Notes: a model not told the origin generated them from the sequence alone. A stretch of DNA of 64,000 nt from Streptomyces sp. NBC_00234 (GCF_036195325.1 NZ_CP108101.1:5332001-5396000), one strand, 5' to 3'; counted from the first letter of the stretch, positions 1 to 8,850 are shown. Translations and numbers: made by a program.

Positions 1-1805
1 TGCTGCACCGCGTCCTCGCCACCACCGGTCTCGAGGTCGAGCTCTCCGCGTCACCGCAGGCCCTGGCCGCACGCCGCCGGGAGACCCTGGGCAACTTCCT
101 GGACATAGCGGCAGGCTTCGCCTCGGTCGACGGTGAGGCCACCCTCCTCGCCTTCCTCGGCTACCTGCGCACGGCCGTGCAGTACGAGAAGGGCCTCGAC
201 AACGCGCTGCCGGGCGGCGAGAACACCGTCAAGGTCCTCACCGCGCACAAGTCCAAGGGCCTCGAATGGGATGTCGTCGCGGTGCCCGGGCTGGTCACCG
301 GCCAGTTTCCGAGCAGCCAGACCCGGGACTCCTGGACCTCCCAGTCCAAGGTCCTGCCGCACGCCCTGCGTGGTGACACGGCCACGCTTCCGGTCGTCCA
401 CTCCTGGGACGCCAGGGGACTGAAGGCGTTCAAGGAGGAGATGAAGGAGCATCAGCACACCGAGGAGCTCCGCCTCGGGTACGTCACCTTCACGCGCCCG
501 CGCACGCTGCTGCTCGGCTCCGGGCACTGGTGGGGGCCGTCCCAGAAGAAGACGCGCGGCCCGTCCGACTTCCTGGACGCGCTGTACGAGCACTGCGCCG
601 CCGGATACGGGGAGATCGAGGTCTGGGCCGACGAACCGGCCGAGGACGAGGAGAACCCCGCCCTCCAGGAGAAGGACGCCGACCAGGCGTGGCCGCTGCC
701 CCTGGACGCGGAGGCCATGACCCGCCGCCGCGCGGCCAGGGACACGGTGCTGGCCCACCTGGAAGCACTGGCCGCCGTCGGCCCCGTACCGGACGTGTAC
801 GACGCCCGGCCGCCGGCCGCTGTGCACGCGGAGCCCGACAGTGCGTACGGCGAGGCGGACGCCCCCTACGACGACCCGTACCCGGACGGGGAGAGCGAGC
901 CGTACGCGGACGAGGCCGTGGACTGGGACACCCTCGCCACCGAACCGCCCACGACCGCACCGGCACCGCCCCCGACCCCGAAGCCGGAACCGGCCCCCCA
1001 CATCCCCGCGGCCCGCGAGCCCGTGGACCTCACCCCCGAGGACTCCCGCACCCTCGCCTCGTGGGACCGCGATCTCGAAGCCCTCGCCGGAGAGCTGCGC
1101 CGTGCCCGCGCCACCGTGCGCGACGTCGTCGTCCCCGCCTCGCTCTCCGCCACGCAACTGCTGCACCTGGCCGAGGACCCCGACGGCTTCGCCCGGGAGC
1201 TGGCCCGCCCCATGCCACGGCCGCCCCAGCCGGCCGCCCGCAGGGGCACGCGCTTCCACGCCTGGGTGGAGTCCCGCTACGAGGAACTGCCGCTGCCCAT
1301 GCTCGGCCCCGACGAGCTCCCCGGCGGCGACGGGAGCGACGCCGAGATCGCCGACGAGCACGACCTCGCGGAGCTCAAGGAGGCATTCGAGCGCACGGAG
1401 TACGCCCGCCGTACCCCCTACCGCGTCGAGACGCCCTTCCAGATAAGCCTCGCGGGCCGGGTGATCCGCGGCCGGATCGACGCGGTCTACCGCACAGGTG
1501 ACACGTACGAGATCGTCGACTGGAAGACCAGCCGCAACCGGACCGCCGATCCGCTCCAGCTCGCCGTCTACCGCCTCGCCTGGGCGGAGCTCCACGGGCT
1601 GCCGCTCGACTCGGTCACGGCCACCTTCCTCTACGTGCGCAGCGGAGAGACCGTCCACCCCAGGAACCTGCCGGGCCGTGCCGAGCTGGAACGGATCCTG
1701 CTCGACGAGCCTTCTCCGCAGGGCATCAGCGGCCCGCCCGGCACGGTTCCCCCCGTCGCGCAGCCCGGCACGCACGCTCGCGGCGGTGGCCGAAAGCCCA
1801 AGTAG
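1..1805 (+). CDS. adnB: AdnB-like ATP-dependent helicase-nuclease, C-terminal part
   Basis: The gene enters from the left edge, and about 600 codons are present (first whole codon at 3). Near fragment residue 80 is the UvrD-type helicase motif TAHKSKGLEWD. The C-terminal part carries a RecB-type nuclease signature, with GRID near residue 490 and IVDWKTS near 505, followed by QLAVYRLAW. A UvrD-like helicase fused to a C-terminal RecB nuclease is the layout of the actinobacterial AdnAB double-strand-break resection complex. Both subunits share this layout. I prefer AdnB because an unrelated M20 peptidase follows rather than a second helicase. The Ala/Pro-rich stretch between the helicase and nuclease parts looks like a linker. 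Confidence 0.8.
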   Translation, partial: LHRVLATTGLEVELSASPQALAARRRETLGNFLDIAAGFASVDGEATLLAFLGYLRTAVQYEKGLDNALPGGENTVKVLTAHKSKGLEWDVVAVPGLVTGQFPSSQTRDSWTSQSKVLPHALRGDTATLPVVHSWDARGLKAFKEEMKEHQHTEELRLGYVTFTRPRTLLLGSGHWWGPSQKKTRGPSDFLDALYEHCAAGYGEIEVWADEPAEDEENPALQEKDADQAWPLPLDAEAMTRRRAARDTVLAHLEALAAVGPVPDVYDARPPAAVHAEPDSAYGEADAPYDDPYPDGESEPYADEAVDWDTLATEPPTTAPAPPPTPKPEPAPHIPAAREPVDLTPEDSRTLASWDRDLEALAGELRRARATVRDVVVPASLSATQLLHLAEDPDGFARELARPMPRPPQPAARRGTRFHAWVESRYEELPLPMLGPDELPGGDGSDAEIADEHDLAELKEAFERTEYARRTPYRVETPFQISLAGRVIRGRIDAVYRTGDTYEIVDWKTSRNRTADPLQLAVYRLAWAELHGLPLDSVTATFLYVRSGETVHPRNLPGRAELERILLDEPSPQGISGPPGTVPPVAQPGTHARGGGRKPK

Positions 1806-1903
1806 CCCTCCTGCGAGGGCTGCCGGCCGCCCTGCGGTCGCACGCACCGGGCGACGCTCCTTCACGGGCAGAGCTCCCTGGGCGAGGCACTAGGCTCAAG
1901 GCC

Positions 1904-3298
1904 ATGAGCGACACCCCGGACAGCGCCGTCCGTACGTACGTGGAGACGCACCGCGCGGCCTTTCTCGAAGACCTCGCGGCCTGGCTGCGCATCCCTTCCG
2001 TCTCCGCCCAGCCGGAGCACGACGGGGACGTACGGAGCAGTGCGGAGTGGCTGTCGGCCAAGCTCGGGGAGACCGGTTTCCCGGTCACCGAGATCTGGGA
2101 GACGCCCGGCGCCCCCGCCGTCTTCGCGGAGTGGCCGAGCGACGACCCGGACGCCCCGACCGTCCTCGTCTACGGCCACCACGACGTGCAGCCGGCGGCC
2201 CGCGAGGACGGCTGGCACACCGACCCGTTCGAACCGGTGATCCGCGACGGCAGGATGTACGGACGGGGCGCGGCCGACGACAAGGGCCAGGTGTTCTTCC
2301 ACACACTCGGCGTCCGGGCCCACCTCGCCGCGACCGGCCGCTCCACCCCGGCCGTCCACCTCAAGCTCCTCATCGAGGGCGAGGAGGAGTCGGGCTCCCC
2401 GAACTTCCGCGCCCTGGCCGAACAGCACGCCGCCCGGCTCGCAGCCGACGCCGTGATCGTCTCCGACACCGGCATGTGGGACGAGACGACCCCGACCGTC
2501 TGCACCGGCATGCGCGGCCTCGCGGAGTGCGAGATCGAGCTGCACGGCCCCGGCCAGGACATCCACTCGGGCTCGTTCGGCGGCGCGGTGCCCAACCCCG
2601 CGACCGCCGTGGCCCGCCTCGTGGCCGCGCTCCACGACGCGGACGGACGCGTCACGGTCCCCGGCTTCTACGACGGTGTGACCGAGCTCACCGACACCGA
2701 GCGGGCCCTCTTCGCCGAGCTGCCCTTCGACGAGGACACCTGGCTGCGCACGGCCAAGTCGCAGGCCGCGTCGGGCGAGGCGGGCTACTCCACCCTGGAG
2801 CGGATCTGGGCCCGCCCCACCGCCGAGGTCAACGGCATCGGCGGCGGCTACCAGGGCGCCGGCAGCAAGACGATCATTCCGTCCTCCGCACTGGTGAAGC
2901 TCAGCTTCCGGCTGGTCGCCGGCCAGCACCCCGACCACATCGAGCGGTCCGTACGGAAGTGGGCCGAGGCGCAGATCCCGCAGGGCATCCGCCACCGCAT
3001 CACCTTCTCGCCCGCCACCCGGCCGTGTCTGACTCCGCTCGACCACCCCGCCCTCCAGGCGGTGACCCGTGCGATGGGCCGCGCCTTCGGGAAGAAGATC
3101 CTCTTCACCCGTGAAGGCGGCTCGGGCCCCGCGGCCGACCTCCAGGACGTGCTCGGCGCGCCCGTTCTCTTCCTGGGCATTTCCGTACCGTCCGACGGCT
3201 GGCACGCCCCCGACGAGAAGGTCGAGATCGACCTCCTTTTCAAGGGTGTGGAGACCGCCGCCCATCTGTGGGGCGAGCTGGCCGCGGCACTCCGCTGA
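1904..3298 (+). CDS. M20/ArgE/DapE-family dipeptidase
   Basis: A 464-residue zinc-dependent exopeptidase of the M20 family, predicted to hydrolyse dipeptides or related amides in the cytoplasm. The family motifs are in order: YGHHDVQP (zinc His), RGAADDKGQ (bridging Asp), EGEEESGS (catalytic and zinc Glu), SDTGMW, and a C-terminal SDGWHAPDE with the last zinc His. There is no signal peptide. The start is ATG 1904, about 100 bases after the helicase stop. nudC follows in the same direction after 44 bases, so co-transcription is possible. The substrate cannot be told from sequence. Confidence 0.9.
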   Translation: MSDTPDSAVRTYVETHRAAFLEDLAAWLRIPSVSAQPEHDGDVRSSAEWLSAKLGETGFPVTEIWETPGAPAVFAEWPSDDPDAPTVLVYGHHDVQPAAREDGWHTDPFEPVIRDGRMYGRGAADDKGQVFFHTLGVRAHLAATGRSTPAVHLKLLIEGEEESGSPNFRALAEQHAARLAADAVIVSDTGMWDETTPTVCTGMRGLAECEIELHGPGQDIHSGSFGGAVPNPATAVARLVAALHDADGRVTVPGFYDGVTELTDTERALFAELPFDEDTWLRTAKSQAASGEAGYSTLERIWARPTAEVNGIGGGYQGAGSKTIIPSSALVKLSFRLVAGQHPDHIERSVRKWAEAQIPQGIRHRITFSPATRPCLTPLDHPALQAVTRAMGRAFGKKILFTREGGSGPAADLQDVLGAPVLFLGISVPSDGWHAPDEKVEIDLLFKGVETAAHLWGELAAALR

Positions 3299-3342
3299 GA
3301 CCACGTGGCACCCGATCCATCCCGGGGGAGTAGGAAGCACCT

Positions 3343-4290
3343 GTGAGCACCTTCGACAACGCGACCGCAGACCGACCCATCGGTCTCACCGCACCGAGCG
3401 GCATCGACCGCGCCGCCCACCACCGCCTCGACGAGGCATGGCTGGCCGCAGCCTGGAGCCACCCGACGACCAGGGTCTTCGTCGTGTCCGGCGGCCAGGT
3501 GCTGATCGACGACACGGCCGACGGCGGCACCGAGATCGTGATGACCCAGGCGTTCGAGGCACCGGTCACCGAGACTCACCGCTACTTCCTCGGTACCGAC
3601 GAGGAAGGCGTCAGCTACTTCGCGCTCCAGAAGGACTCCCTGCCCGGCCGCATGGACCAGTCGGCCCGCCCGGCTGGTCTGCGCGAGGCGGGGCTCCTGC
3701 TCGGCGCACGGGACGCCGGACTCATGGTCCATGCGGTGGCCCTGGAGAACTGGCAGCGTCTGCACCGCTTCTGCTCCCGCTGCGGCGAGCGCACCGTCAT
3801 CGCGGCGGCCGGCCACATCCGCCGCTGCCAGGCGTGCGGCGCCGAGCACTACCCGCGTACCGACCCCGCGGTGATCATGCTGGTCACGGACGACCAGGAC
3901 CGGGCCCTGCTGGGCCGCCAGGTGCACTGGCCCGAAGGCCGCTTCTCGACGCTCGCGGGCTTCGTCGAGCCGGGGGAGTCGATCGAGCAGTCGGTGGCGC
4001 GCGAGGTCTTCGAGGAGGCGGGCATCACGGTCGGCGAGGTCGAGTACATCGCCAGCCAGCCCTGGCCGTTCCCGTCGAGCCTGATGCTCGGCTTCATGGC
4101 GCGGGCCACCACGTCGGAGATCAACGTCGACGGCGAGGAGATCGAGGAGGCCCGCTGGTTCTCCCGCGAGGACCTGACGGCCGCCTTCGAGTCGGGCGAG
4201 GTCATGCCGCCCTTCGGCATCTCGATCGCCGCCCGGCTCATCGAGCTCTGGTACGGCAAGCCGCTCCCGAGGCCGCGCAGCACGGTCTGA
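3343..4290 (+). CDS. nudC: NAD(H) pyrophosphatase, Nudix family (NudC)
   Basis: A 315-residue protein with the NudC layout: an N-terminal domain, a zinc ribbon (FCSRCGE then RRCQACG), the sequence YPRTDPAVIML, and a full Nudix box from GFVEPGES to REVFEEAGI. NudC enzymes hydrolyse NADH and remove NAD caps from RNA. The GTG start at 3343 has a purine-rich ribosome site (GGGGGAG) upstream. A perfect hairpin follows the stop, so this probably ends a unit with the M20 gene. The zinc ribbon and box are intact, so activity is expected. Confidence 0.92.
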   Translation: MSTFDNATADRPIGLTAPSGIDRAAHHRLDEAWLAAAWSHPTTRVFVVSGGQVLIDDTADGGTEIVMTQAFEAPVTETHRYFLGTDEEGVSYFALQKDSLPGRMDQSARPAGLREAGLLLGARDAGLMVHAVALENWQRLHRFCSRCGERTVIAAAGHIRRCQACGAEHYPRTDPAVIMLVTDDQDRALLGRQVHWPEGRFSTLAGFVEPGESIEQSVAREVFEEAGITVGEVEYIASQPWPFPSSLMLGFMARATTSEINVDGEEIEEARWFSREDLTAAFESGEVMPPFGISIAARLIELWYGKPLPRPRSTV

Positions 4291-4319
4291 CCCACCCGCG
4301 CCGACGCACCGGCGCAGCG

Positions 4320-4347
4320 AAAAGCCCCCGCCTCGGCGGGGGCTTTT
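4320..4347. terminator. Bidirectional terminator between nudC and mrx1
   Basis: A perfect 13-base inverted repeat, AAAAGCCCCCGCC and its complement, is separated by two bases. The A/T ends make it suited to terminate both the rightward nudC and the leftward mycoredoxin transcripts. Confidence 0.85.
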
Positions 4348-4368
4348 CGGCACGGACGCGCAGGCGGG

Positions 4369-4611
4369 TCAGACGCCGACCTTCTGCTTGACCTGGGCCA
4401 GCGAGGGGTTCGTCAGGGTCGAACCGTCGGGGAACAGCACGGTCGGCACCGTCTGGTTTCCGCCATTCGCCTTCTCGACGAACGCCGCGGACTCGGGGTC
4501 CTGCTCGATGTTGATCTCGGTGTAGGCGATGCCCTCGCGGTCCATCTGACCCTTGAGGCGACGGCAGTAGCCGCACCATGTGGTGCTGTACATCGTCACA
4601 GTGCCCTGCAT
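4369..4611 (-). CDS. mrx1: Mycoredoxin (glutaredoxin-like)
   Basis: An 80-residue glutaredoxin-fold protein with a CGYC active site at residues 13-16 and the cis-proline motif TVPT near residue 56. In actinobacteria this type (Mrx1) reduces mycothiol mixed disulfides in the cytosol. The frame stays open further upstream, but the fold begins at the MQGTVTMYS methionine (ATG at 4611), which has a GAG-rich ribosome site. The gene is divergent from uvrD2 with about 245 bases between starts. The tail QVKQKVGV matches short Mrx1 proteins. Confidence 0.9.
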   Translation of the reverse strand: MQGTVTMYSTTWCGYCRRLKGQMDREGIAYTEINIEQDPESAAFVEKANGGNQTVPTVLFPDGSTLTNPSLAQVKQKVGV

Positions 4612-4856
4612 GTCTCGCGCTCCTCTGTCTCGTCCGTCTCGCTGTAAAGCTGAGATTGTGCGTTCCCGCACGCAAGGGAACGTACGTGACCCCGTCCCCC
4701 ATTCCCGCCGCACCCCGGGAATCGGTGCCCCGACCGGGATCGGGGCCTGTGGATCACCGAGGTCGGCGAGGGGGCCGGCGGGGATTAGTACGACGGATCG
4801 TTCACCCCTGTGGACAACCTCCGCGCGGGCCCCCTGCGACCTGGCAGCATGGCGGG

Positions 4857-7085
4857 GTGACAGCAGCAACGCATTCCACCCTCTTCCCACAGGTCCCCGA
4901 GTCCCCGGACGCCGTGCTGGACGGGCTCGACCCGGAGCAGCGCGAGGTCGCCACCGCTCTGAACGGACCCGTGTGTGTGCTGGCCGGAGCCGGTACGGGC
5001 AAGACGCGCGCGATCACTCATCGCATCGCGTACGGGGTGCGTGCGGGGATACTCCAGCCGACGACCGTGCTTGCCGTCACGTTCACCAACCGTGCGGCCG
5101 GAGAGATGCGGGGCCGCCTCCGCCAGCTCGGCGCCACCGGCGTACAGGCGCGAACCTTCCACTCCGCGGCGCTGCGCCAGCTCCAGTACTTCTGGCCGAA
5201 AGCAGTCGGTGGCGAGCTGCCGCGTCTCGTCGAGCGCAAGGTCCAGCTGGTCGCCGAGGCCGCGGCCCGCTGCGGGATCAGGCTCGACCGCAACGAGTTG
5301 CGGGACGCGACGAGCGAGATCGAGTGGGCCAAGGTCACCCAGACGGTGCCCGCCGACTATCCGGCAGCGGTCGCGAAGACCCAGCGGGACGCTCCGCGCG
5401 ACCCGGCCGAGCTCTCCCAGATCTACTCGATGTACGAGCAGCTCAAGCGCGACCGCTCGGTGATCGACTTCGAGGACGTGCTGCTCCTCACCGTCGGCAT
5501 CCTCCAGGACCGGCACGACATCGCGGACCACGTCCGCAGCCAGTACCAGCACTTCGTGGTCGACGAGTACCAGGACGTCAGCCCGCTCCAGCAGCGCTTG
5601 CTGGACCTCTGGCTCGGCGACCGCGACAACCTGTGCGTTGTCGGGGACGCCAGCCAGACCATCTACTCCTTCACCGGAGCCACCCCCGACCACCTGCTGA
5701 ACTTCCGTACCCGCCACCCCAACGCGACGATGGTCAAGCTGGTCCGGGACTACCGCTCCACGCCCCAGGTCGTCCACCTCGCCAACGGGCTGCTGAGCCA
5801 GGCCCGGGGCCGGGCCGCCGAGCACCGGCTCGAACTGGTCTCGCAGCGCGACAAGGGCCCCGCCCCGGCCTACACGGAGTACGCGGACGAGCCCGCCGAG
5901 GCCGAGGGCACCGCACGCCGCATCCGCGATCTGATCGCCGCGGGCGTCCCGGCCGGCGAGATCGCCGTGCTCTACCGGGTCAACTCCCAGTCCGAGGTCT
6001 ACGAGCAGGCGCTGGCCGACGCGGGCGTGCCCTACCAGCTGCGCGGCGCGGAGCGCTTCTTCGAGCGCGCGGAGGTGAGGGAAGCGGGCATGGCCCTGCG
6101 CGGCGCGGCGCGCGCCGGGGGCAACGACTCGCTGCTCGACCAGGCCGAGGGGCTGCCCTCCGAGGTGCGGGCGGTGCTCTCCACGAAGGGCTGGACCAGC
6201 CGGCCGCCGGCCGGCTCCGGCGCGGTGCGGGACCGCTGGGAGTCGCTCGCCGCCCTGGTGCGCCTCGCCGAGGACTTCGAACAGGCCAAACCGGGGGCGA
6301 CCCTCTCCGATCTGGTCGCCGAGCTCGACGAGCGGGCAGCGGCCCAGCACGCCCCCACCGTTCAGGGCGTCACGCTGGCCTCGCTGCACTCGGCGAAGGG
6401 CCTGGAGTGGGACGCCGTGTTCCTCGTCGGGCTGACCGAGGGCATGATGCCGATCACCTACGCCAAGACCGACGAACAGGTCGAGGAGGAGCGGCGCCTG
6501 CTGTACGTAGGAGTCACCCGCGCCCGCCTCCACCTCACCCTGTCGTGGGCGCTCTCCCGTTCGCCCGGTGGCCGCGGCGGCCGACGGCCCACGCGCTTCC
6601 TGAACGGCCTCCGGCCGGGCTCGGCGGCGCTCGGAACCCGTGGTGGCACGGGCGGCGGCGGAGGCATCGACCGTGGGTCCGGTCAGTGGGCGGGGACGGG
6701 CGGCAGCGGCCCGGACGCGGCGGCAAAGCGGAAGCGCCGCGGCCCCGTGCGGTGCCGGGTCTGCGGCAGGACTCTCACCGAGGCCGGTGCGATGAAACTG
6801 ATGCGCTGCGAGGACTGTCCGTCCGACATGGACGAGGCACTGTACGAGCGGCTGCGCGACTGGCGGGCCGTGCAGGCCCAGGAGATCGGCCAGCCCGCCT
6901 TCTGCGTCTTCACGGACAAGACCCTGATGGCCATCGCCGAGGCGGTGCCGGCCAGCGAGGGCGAGCTGGTGACCATCGCCGGTGTCGGTAACCGGAAGCT
7001 GACCCGGTTCGGCGCCGACGTGCTGGCCATCTGCGCAGGTGAGGCAGTGGGTGAGGAGGCCGGGGACGGCGAGGACGAGGTGTGA
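4857..7085 (+). CDS. uvrD2: ATP-dependent DNA helicase UvrD2
   Basis: A 742-residue superfamily 1 helicase. Walker A AGAGTGKT lies near residue 43, the Walker B region reads VVDEYQDV, and motifs V/VI include LHSAKGLEWD and LLYVGVTRAR. After the helicase core comes a Gly-rich linker, then a tetracysteine motif (CRVC near 631, CEDC near 650) and a C-terminal HRDC domain (about 665-735). That tail is diagnostic of actinobacterial UvrD2, where the Cys module couples ATPase to unwinding. The start is GTG 4857, because upstream in-frame codons lie in the divergent promoter region. wblC follows on the same strand with its own promoter. Confidence 0.92.
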   Translation: MTAATHSTLFPQVPESPDAVLDGLDPEQREVATALNGPVCVLAGAGTGKTRAITHRIAYGVRAGILQPTTVLAVTFTNRAAGEMRGRLRQLGATGVQARTFHSAALRQLQYFWPKAVGGELPRLVERKVQLVAEAAARCGIRLDRNELRDATSEIEWAKVTQTVPADYPAAVAKTQRDAPRDPAELSQIYSMYEQLKRDRSVIDFEDVLLLTVGILQDRHDIADHVRSQYQHFVVDEYQDVSPLQQRLLDLWLGDRDNLCVVGDASQTIYSFTGATPDHLLNFRTRHPNATMVKLVRDYRSTPQVVHLANGLLSQARGRAAEHRLELVSQRDKGPAPAYTEYADEPAEAEGTARRIRDLIAAGVPAGEIAVLYRVNSQSEVYEQALADAGVPYQLRGAERFFERAEVREAGMALRGAARAGGNDSLLDQAEGLPSEVRAVLSTKGWTSRPPAGSGAVRDRWESLAALVRLAEDFEQAKPGATLSDLVAELDERAAAQHAPTVQGVTLASLHSAKGLEWDAVFLVGLTEGMMPITYAKTDEQVEEERRLLYVGVTRARLHLTLSWALSRSPGGRGGRRPTRFLNGLRPGSAALGTRGGTGGGGGIDRGSGQWAGTGGSGPDAAAKRKRRGPVRCRVCGRTLTEAGAMKLMRCEDCPSDMDEALYERLRDWRAVQAQEIGQPAFCVFTDKTLMAIAEAVPASEGELVTIAGVGNRKLTRFGADVLAICAGEAVGEEAGDGEDEV

Positions 7086-7108
7086 GAAAAACTCGTCGAA
7101 AAAATAGT

Positions 7109-7138
7109 TTGCGCCTGCCCCAGTCATCACCATAGGTT
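7109..7138 (+). promoter_or_regulatory. wblC promoter with AT-rich upstream element
   Basis: -35 TTGCGC (7109-7114) and -10 TAGGTT (7133-7138) are separated by 18 bases. Directly upstream is an A-rich tract (GAAAAAATAG). An AT-rich element next to the -35 is the known signature of WhiB7-activated promoters, so autoregulation is inferred. Transcription would start near 7145, giving a leader of about 600 bases before wblC. Confidence 0.7.
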
Positions 7139-7251
7139 CTTAACCACGGGAACAGCGACTTCTCTGAAGCCCTGATTCCGTGCTGTACTTATCCGAATAC
7201 GCAGGACCGGTCCCGGCCGGTCCCCCTAGACGCCGAGAGGAGGCGATTCCT

Positions 7252-7581
7252 GTGATCAGCATCATCAGCACCAGCAAAATGACCGATCTCTCGGTCGTCT
7301 CCGCGTACTCGCTCGGCCTCGCCTGCTCTTCGGAATCCGTGCTTCGTGGCACCGGTCTGTCCGGCATTTCCGCCGCTCGCCCGCTGTCTCCGGCCGCTCT
7401 CCTGCCCGTGATGCGGGAGCGCAATGAGCGACCGATCGAGGCACCGGCAGCAGCAGTAGCGAAGGGACAGGCCCCGGCCTATGCCTTTGCGGCCGTCGGT
7501 GCCGGAGCCAAGAAGCAGACGACGCAGCACCACACGATGTGGGCCTTCCGTGGGCCTGAACCCTGGAGCGATCCAGCCTGA
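7252..7581 (+). CDS. Upstream ORF in the wblC leader, probable attenuation peptide
   Basis: A 109-codon ORF starts at GTG 7252 behind a strong ribosome site (GAGAGGAGG) and ends 23 bases before an intrinsic terminator. The product (VISIISTSKMTDLSVV at the start, ending WSDPA) has no domain I recognise. Translation-coupled attenuation of whiB7/wblC by an upstream ORF is established in mycobacteria and reported for Streptomyces. Ribosome slowing by antibiotics would change leader folding and let polymerase reach wblC. Its position between the wblC promoter and the terminator fits that role. The peptide itself may have no function. Confidence 0.7.
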   Translation: MISIISTSKMTDLSVVSAYSLGLACSSESVLRGTGLSGISAARPLSPAALLPVMRERNERPIEAPAAAVAKGQAPAYAFAAVGAGAKKQTTQHHTMWAFRGPEPWSDPA

Positions 7582-7604
7582 TCGAGAATCAGGCCGGCGC
7601 CTTC

Positions 7605-7648
7605 AGGGCCGCGGAACCCCACTCGGGATCCGCGGCCCTTTTGTTTTG
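7605..7648 (+). terminator. Attenuator terminator upstream of wblC
   Basis: AGGGCCGCGGA (7605-7615) is perfectly complementary to 7629-7639, with an inner CCC/GGG pairing, and is followed by TTTTGTTTT. It lies after the upstream ORF stop and 106 bases before the wblC start. It would therefore end transcription inside the leader unless an alternative fold forms. The segment GCGGCC at 7488-7493, within the upstream ORF, could pair with the 5' arm as part of an antiterminator; this is inference only. Confidence 0.85.
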
Positions 7649-7754
7649 TCCGAACGGGATGAGACGTGACGAAGGAGCCTCGGGACAAGCAGCACCTGGT
7701 ACCAGCCGCCAACCGGCCAACAGGCCGGCACGACCAGACGAGGACACCACCACC

Positions 7755-8123
7755 GTGCAACTCGACACGCACGCCCCGTCCGTACCGCCTTCCGACACGA
7801 TCTCCCCGCCCGGCCTCACGGAGGACTCCACCTTGATCCCGCTCACCGCGCTCACCGCGCTCGACGACGCCATCGAGAACCTCGGTGTGCCCGTCCCCTG
7901 CCGTTCGTACGACCCCGAGGTCTTCTTCGCCGAGTCGCCGGCCGATGTCGAGTACGCCAAGTCCCTCTGCCGGACCTGCCCGCTCGTCGAGGCGTGTCTC
8001 GCCGGTGCCAAGGAGCGGCGCGAGCCGTGGGGCGTCTGGGGCGGCGAGCTCTTCGTCCAGGGCGTCGTCGTCGCCCGCAAGCGTCCGCGTGGCCGTCCGC
8101 GCAAGAACCCGGTCGCGGCGTGA
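7755..8123 (+). CDS. wblC: WhiB7-type transcription factor WblC
   Basis: A 122-residue WhiB protein. The four iron-sulfur cysteines are C49, C72, C75 and C81. The beta-turn GVWGG is at 93-97 and an AT-hook RGRPRK at 112-117. The AT-hook distinguishes WhiB7/WblC from other Wbl proteins. It binds the principal sigma factor and activates intrinsic antibiotic resistance genes from AT-rich promoters. GTG 7755 is chosen because it gives the usual 122-residue length, while upstream in-frame codons overlap the attenuator. Expression should depend on the leader described above. Confidence 0.93.
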   Translation: MQLDTHAPSVPPSDTISPPGLTEDSTLIPLTALTALDDAIENLGVPVPCRSYDPEVFFAESPADVEYAKSLCRTCPLVEACLAGAKERREPWGVWGGELFVQGVVVARKRPRGRPRKNPVAA

Positions 8124-8215
8124 CCGCCGGCCTGGGGGTTCCCGCCCCCGCACGACTGAAGCGCATCGGAACGATCGACCGTCCCCACACCCATGACCCC
8201 CGAAATCAGGCACCA

Positions 8216-8479
8216 ATGACCACCCCCACGAGCGAGCCCATCGGCTCCGCAACCCCGAACGTCACGATCATCGGCGCGAACGACTCGCGTCAGAACAGGA
8301 CCCGCGAGATGCAACTCATTCCAGAAGCCCTGGCACGTGCGCATATGAACGACCGCCTGAGGGAGGCCGAGGCGGACCGACAGGCCGTGCGCCTGGTCGC
8401 CGCCCGGCGGATGCACCGCCGTGCGGAGCGCGCCTCGATGCGTGCCCGCCGCGCGCTGGCCATGGCGGTCATGCACTAA
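8216..8479 (+). CDS. Small basic conserved protein downstream of wblC
   Basis: An 87-residue protein with a polar N-terminus (MTTPTSEPIGSATPNVTIIG) and a C-terminal half very rich in arginine and alanine, likely a charged helix. I recognise no domain. It starts 92 bases after wblC on the same strand, with no terminator between, so co-transcription with wblC is plausible. The ribosome site is weak. A strong hairpin follows it. Confidence 0.6.
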   Translation: MTTPTSEPIGSATPNVTIIGANDSRQNRTREMQLIPEALARAHMNDRLREAEADRQAVRLVAARRMHRRAERASMRARRALAMAVMH

Positions 8480-8566
8480 GGACTCCGCAGAGGAGACCCC
8501 GGGGCCCCGCCCCGAAAGAACACCGCTGCCCGGGCAACCGCTCTGCCCGGCGAGCAGCCACCCCCT

Positions 8567-8600
8567 CCGCGGGGCCGGTCCGAACAGGCCGGCCCCGCGG
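8567..8600 (+). terminator. Hairpin terminator after the wblC unit
   Basis: A perfect 12-base inverted repeat (CCGCGGGGCCGG and complement) with a 10-base loop lies after the small basic ORF. It lacks a long T tract, as is common in Streptomyces. Confidence 0.65.
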
Positions 8601-8646
8601 TGCGTTGTGCCGCGCCGCACAGCGCCCACGGCGTTATCGTCACCAG

Positions 8647-8847
8647 GTGGACGAGGAGACTCAGCCCGTACAGCCGGGTGCCGAGCATGTGGTGTGCGCC
8701 CGGTGCGGCACCGCTGCCCCCGACGGCACCGCACCGCCGACCTGGAGCTGTTCCGTGGAGAACGGCAGCCGGCACTACCTGTGCGACGACTGCGCCCGCG
8801 CCCACATCAGGGCCATCGAGAGCCGCCTCGACTCCACCTGGTGGTGA
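8647..8847 (+). CDS. Small zinc-ribbon-like protein
   Basis: A 66-residue protein with two knuckles, CARC and CDDC, spaced like a zinc ribbon around an aromatic segment (WSCSVENGSRHYLC). The C-terminus reads RAIESRLDSTWW. I cannot assign a function; nucleic-acid or protein binding is typical for such modules. GTG 8647 is the likely start, because an in-frame ATG upstream falls in the preceding hairpin region. It is convergent with the ABC1 kinase gene. Confidence 0.6.
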   Translation: MDEETQPVQPGAEHVVCARCGTAAPDGTAPPTWSCSVENGSRHYLCDDCARAHIRAIESRLDSTWW

Positions 8848-8850
8848 CCA

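Noticed and set aside
51..1865. A 604-codon minus-strand frame opposite the helicase-nuclease gene
   Set aside because: High-GC DNA keeps antisense frames open. The plus-strand product has clear helicase and nuclease motifs, and the minus product is Gly/Arg/Val-rich with no domain.
7140..7533. Minus-strand ORFs opposite the wblC upstream ORF
   Set aside because: They lack ribosome sites and overlap the wblC promoter and leader, which explain the region better.
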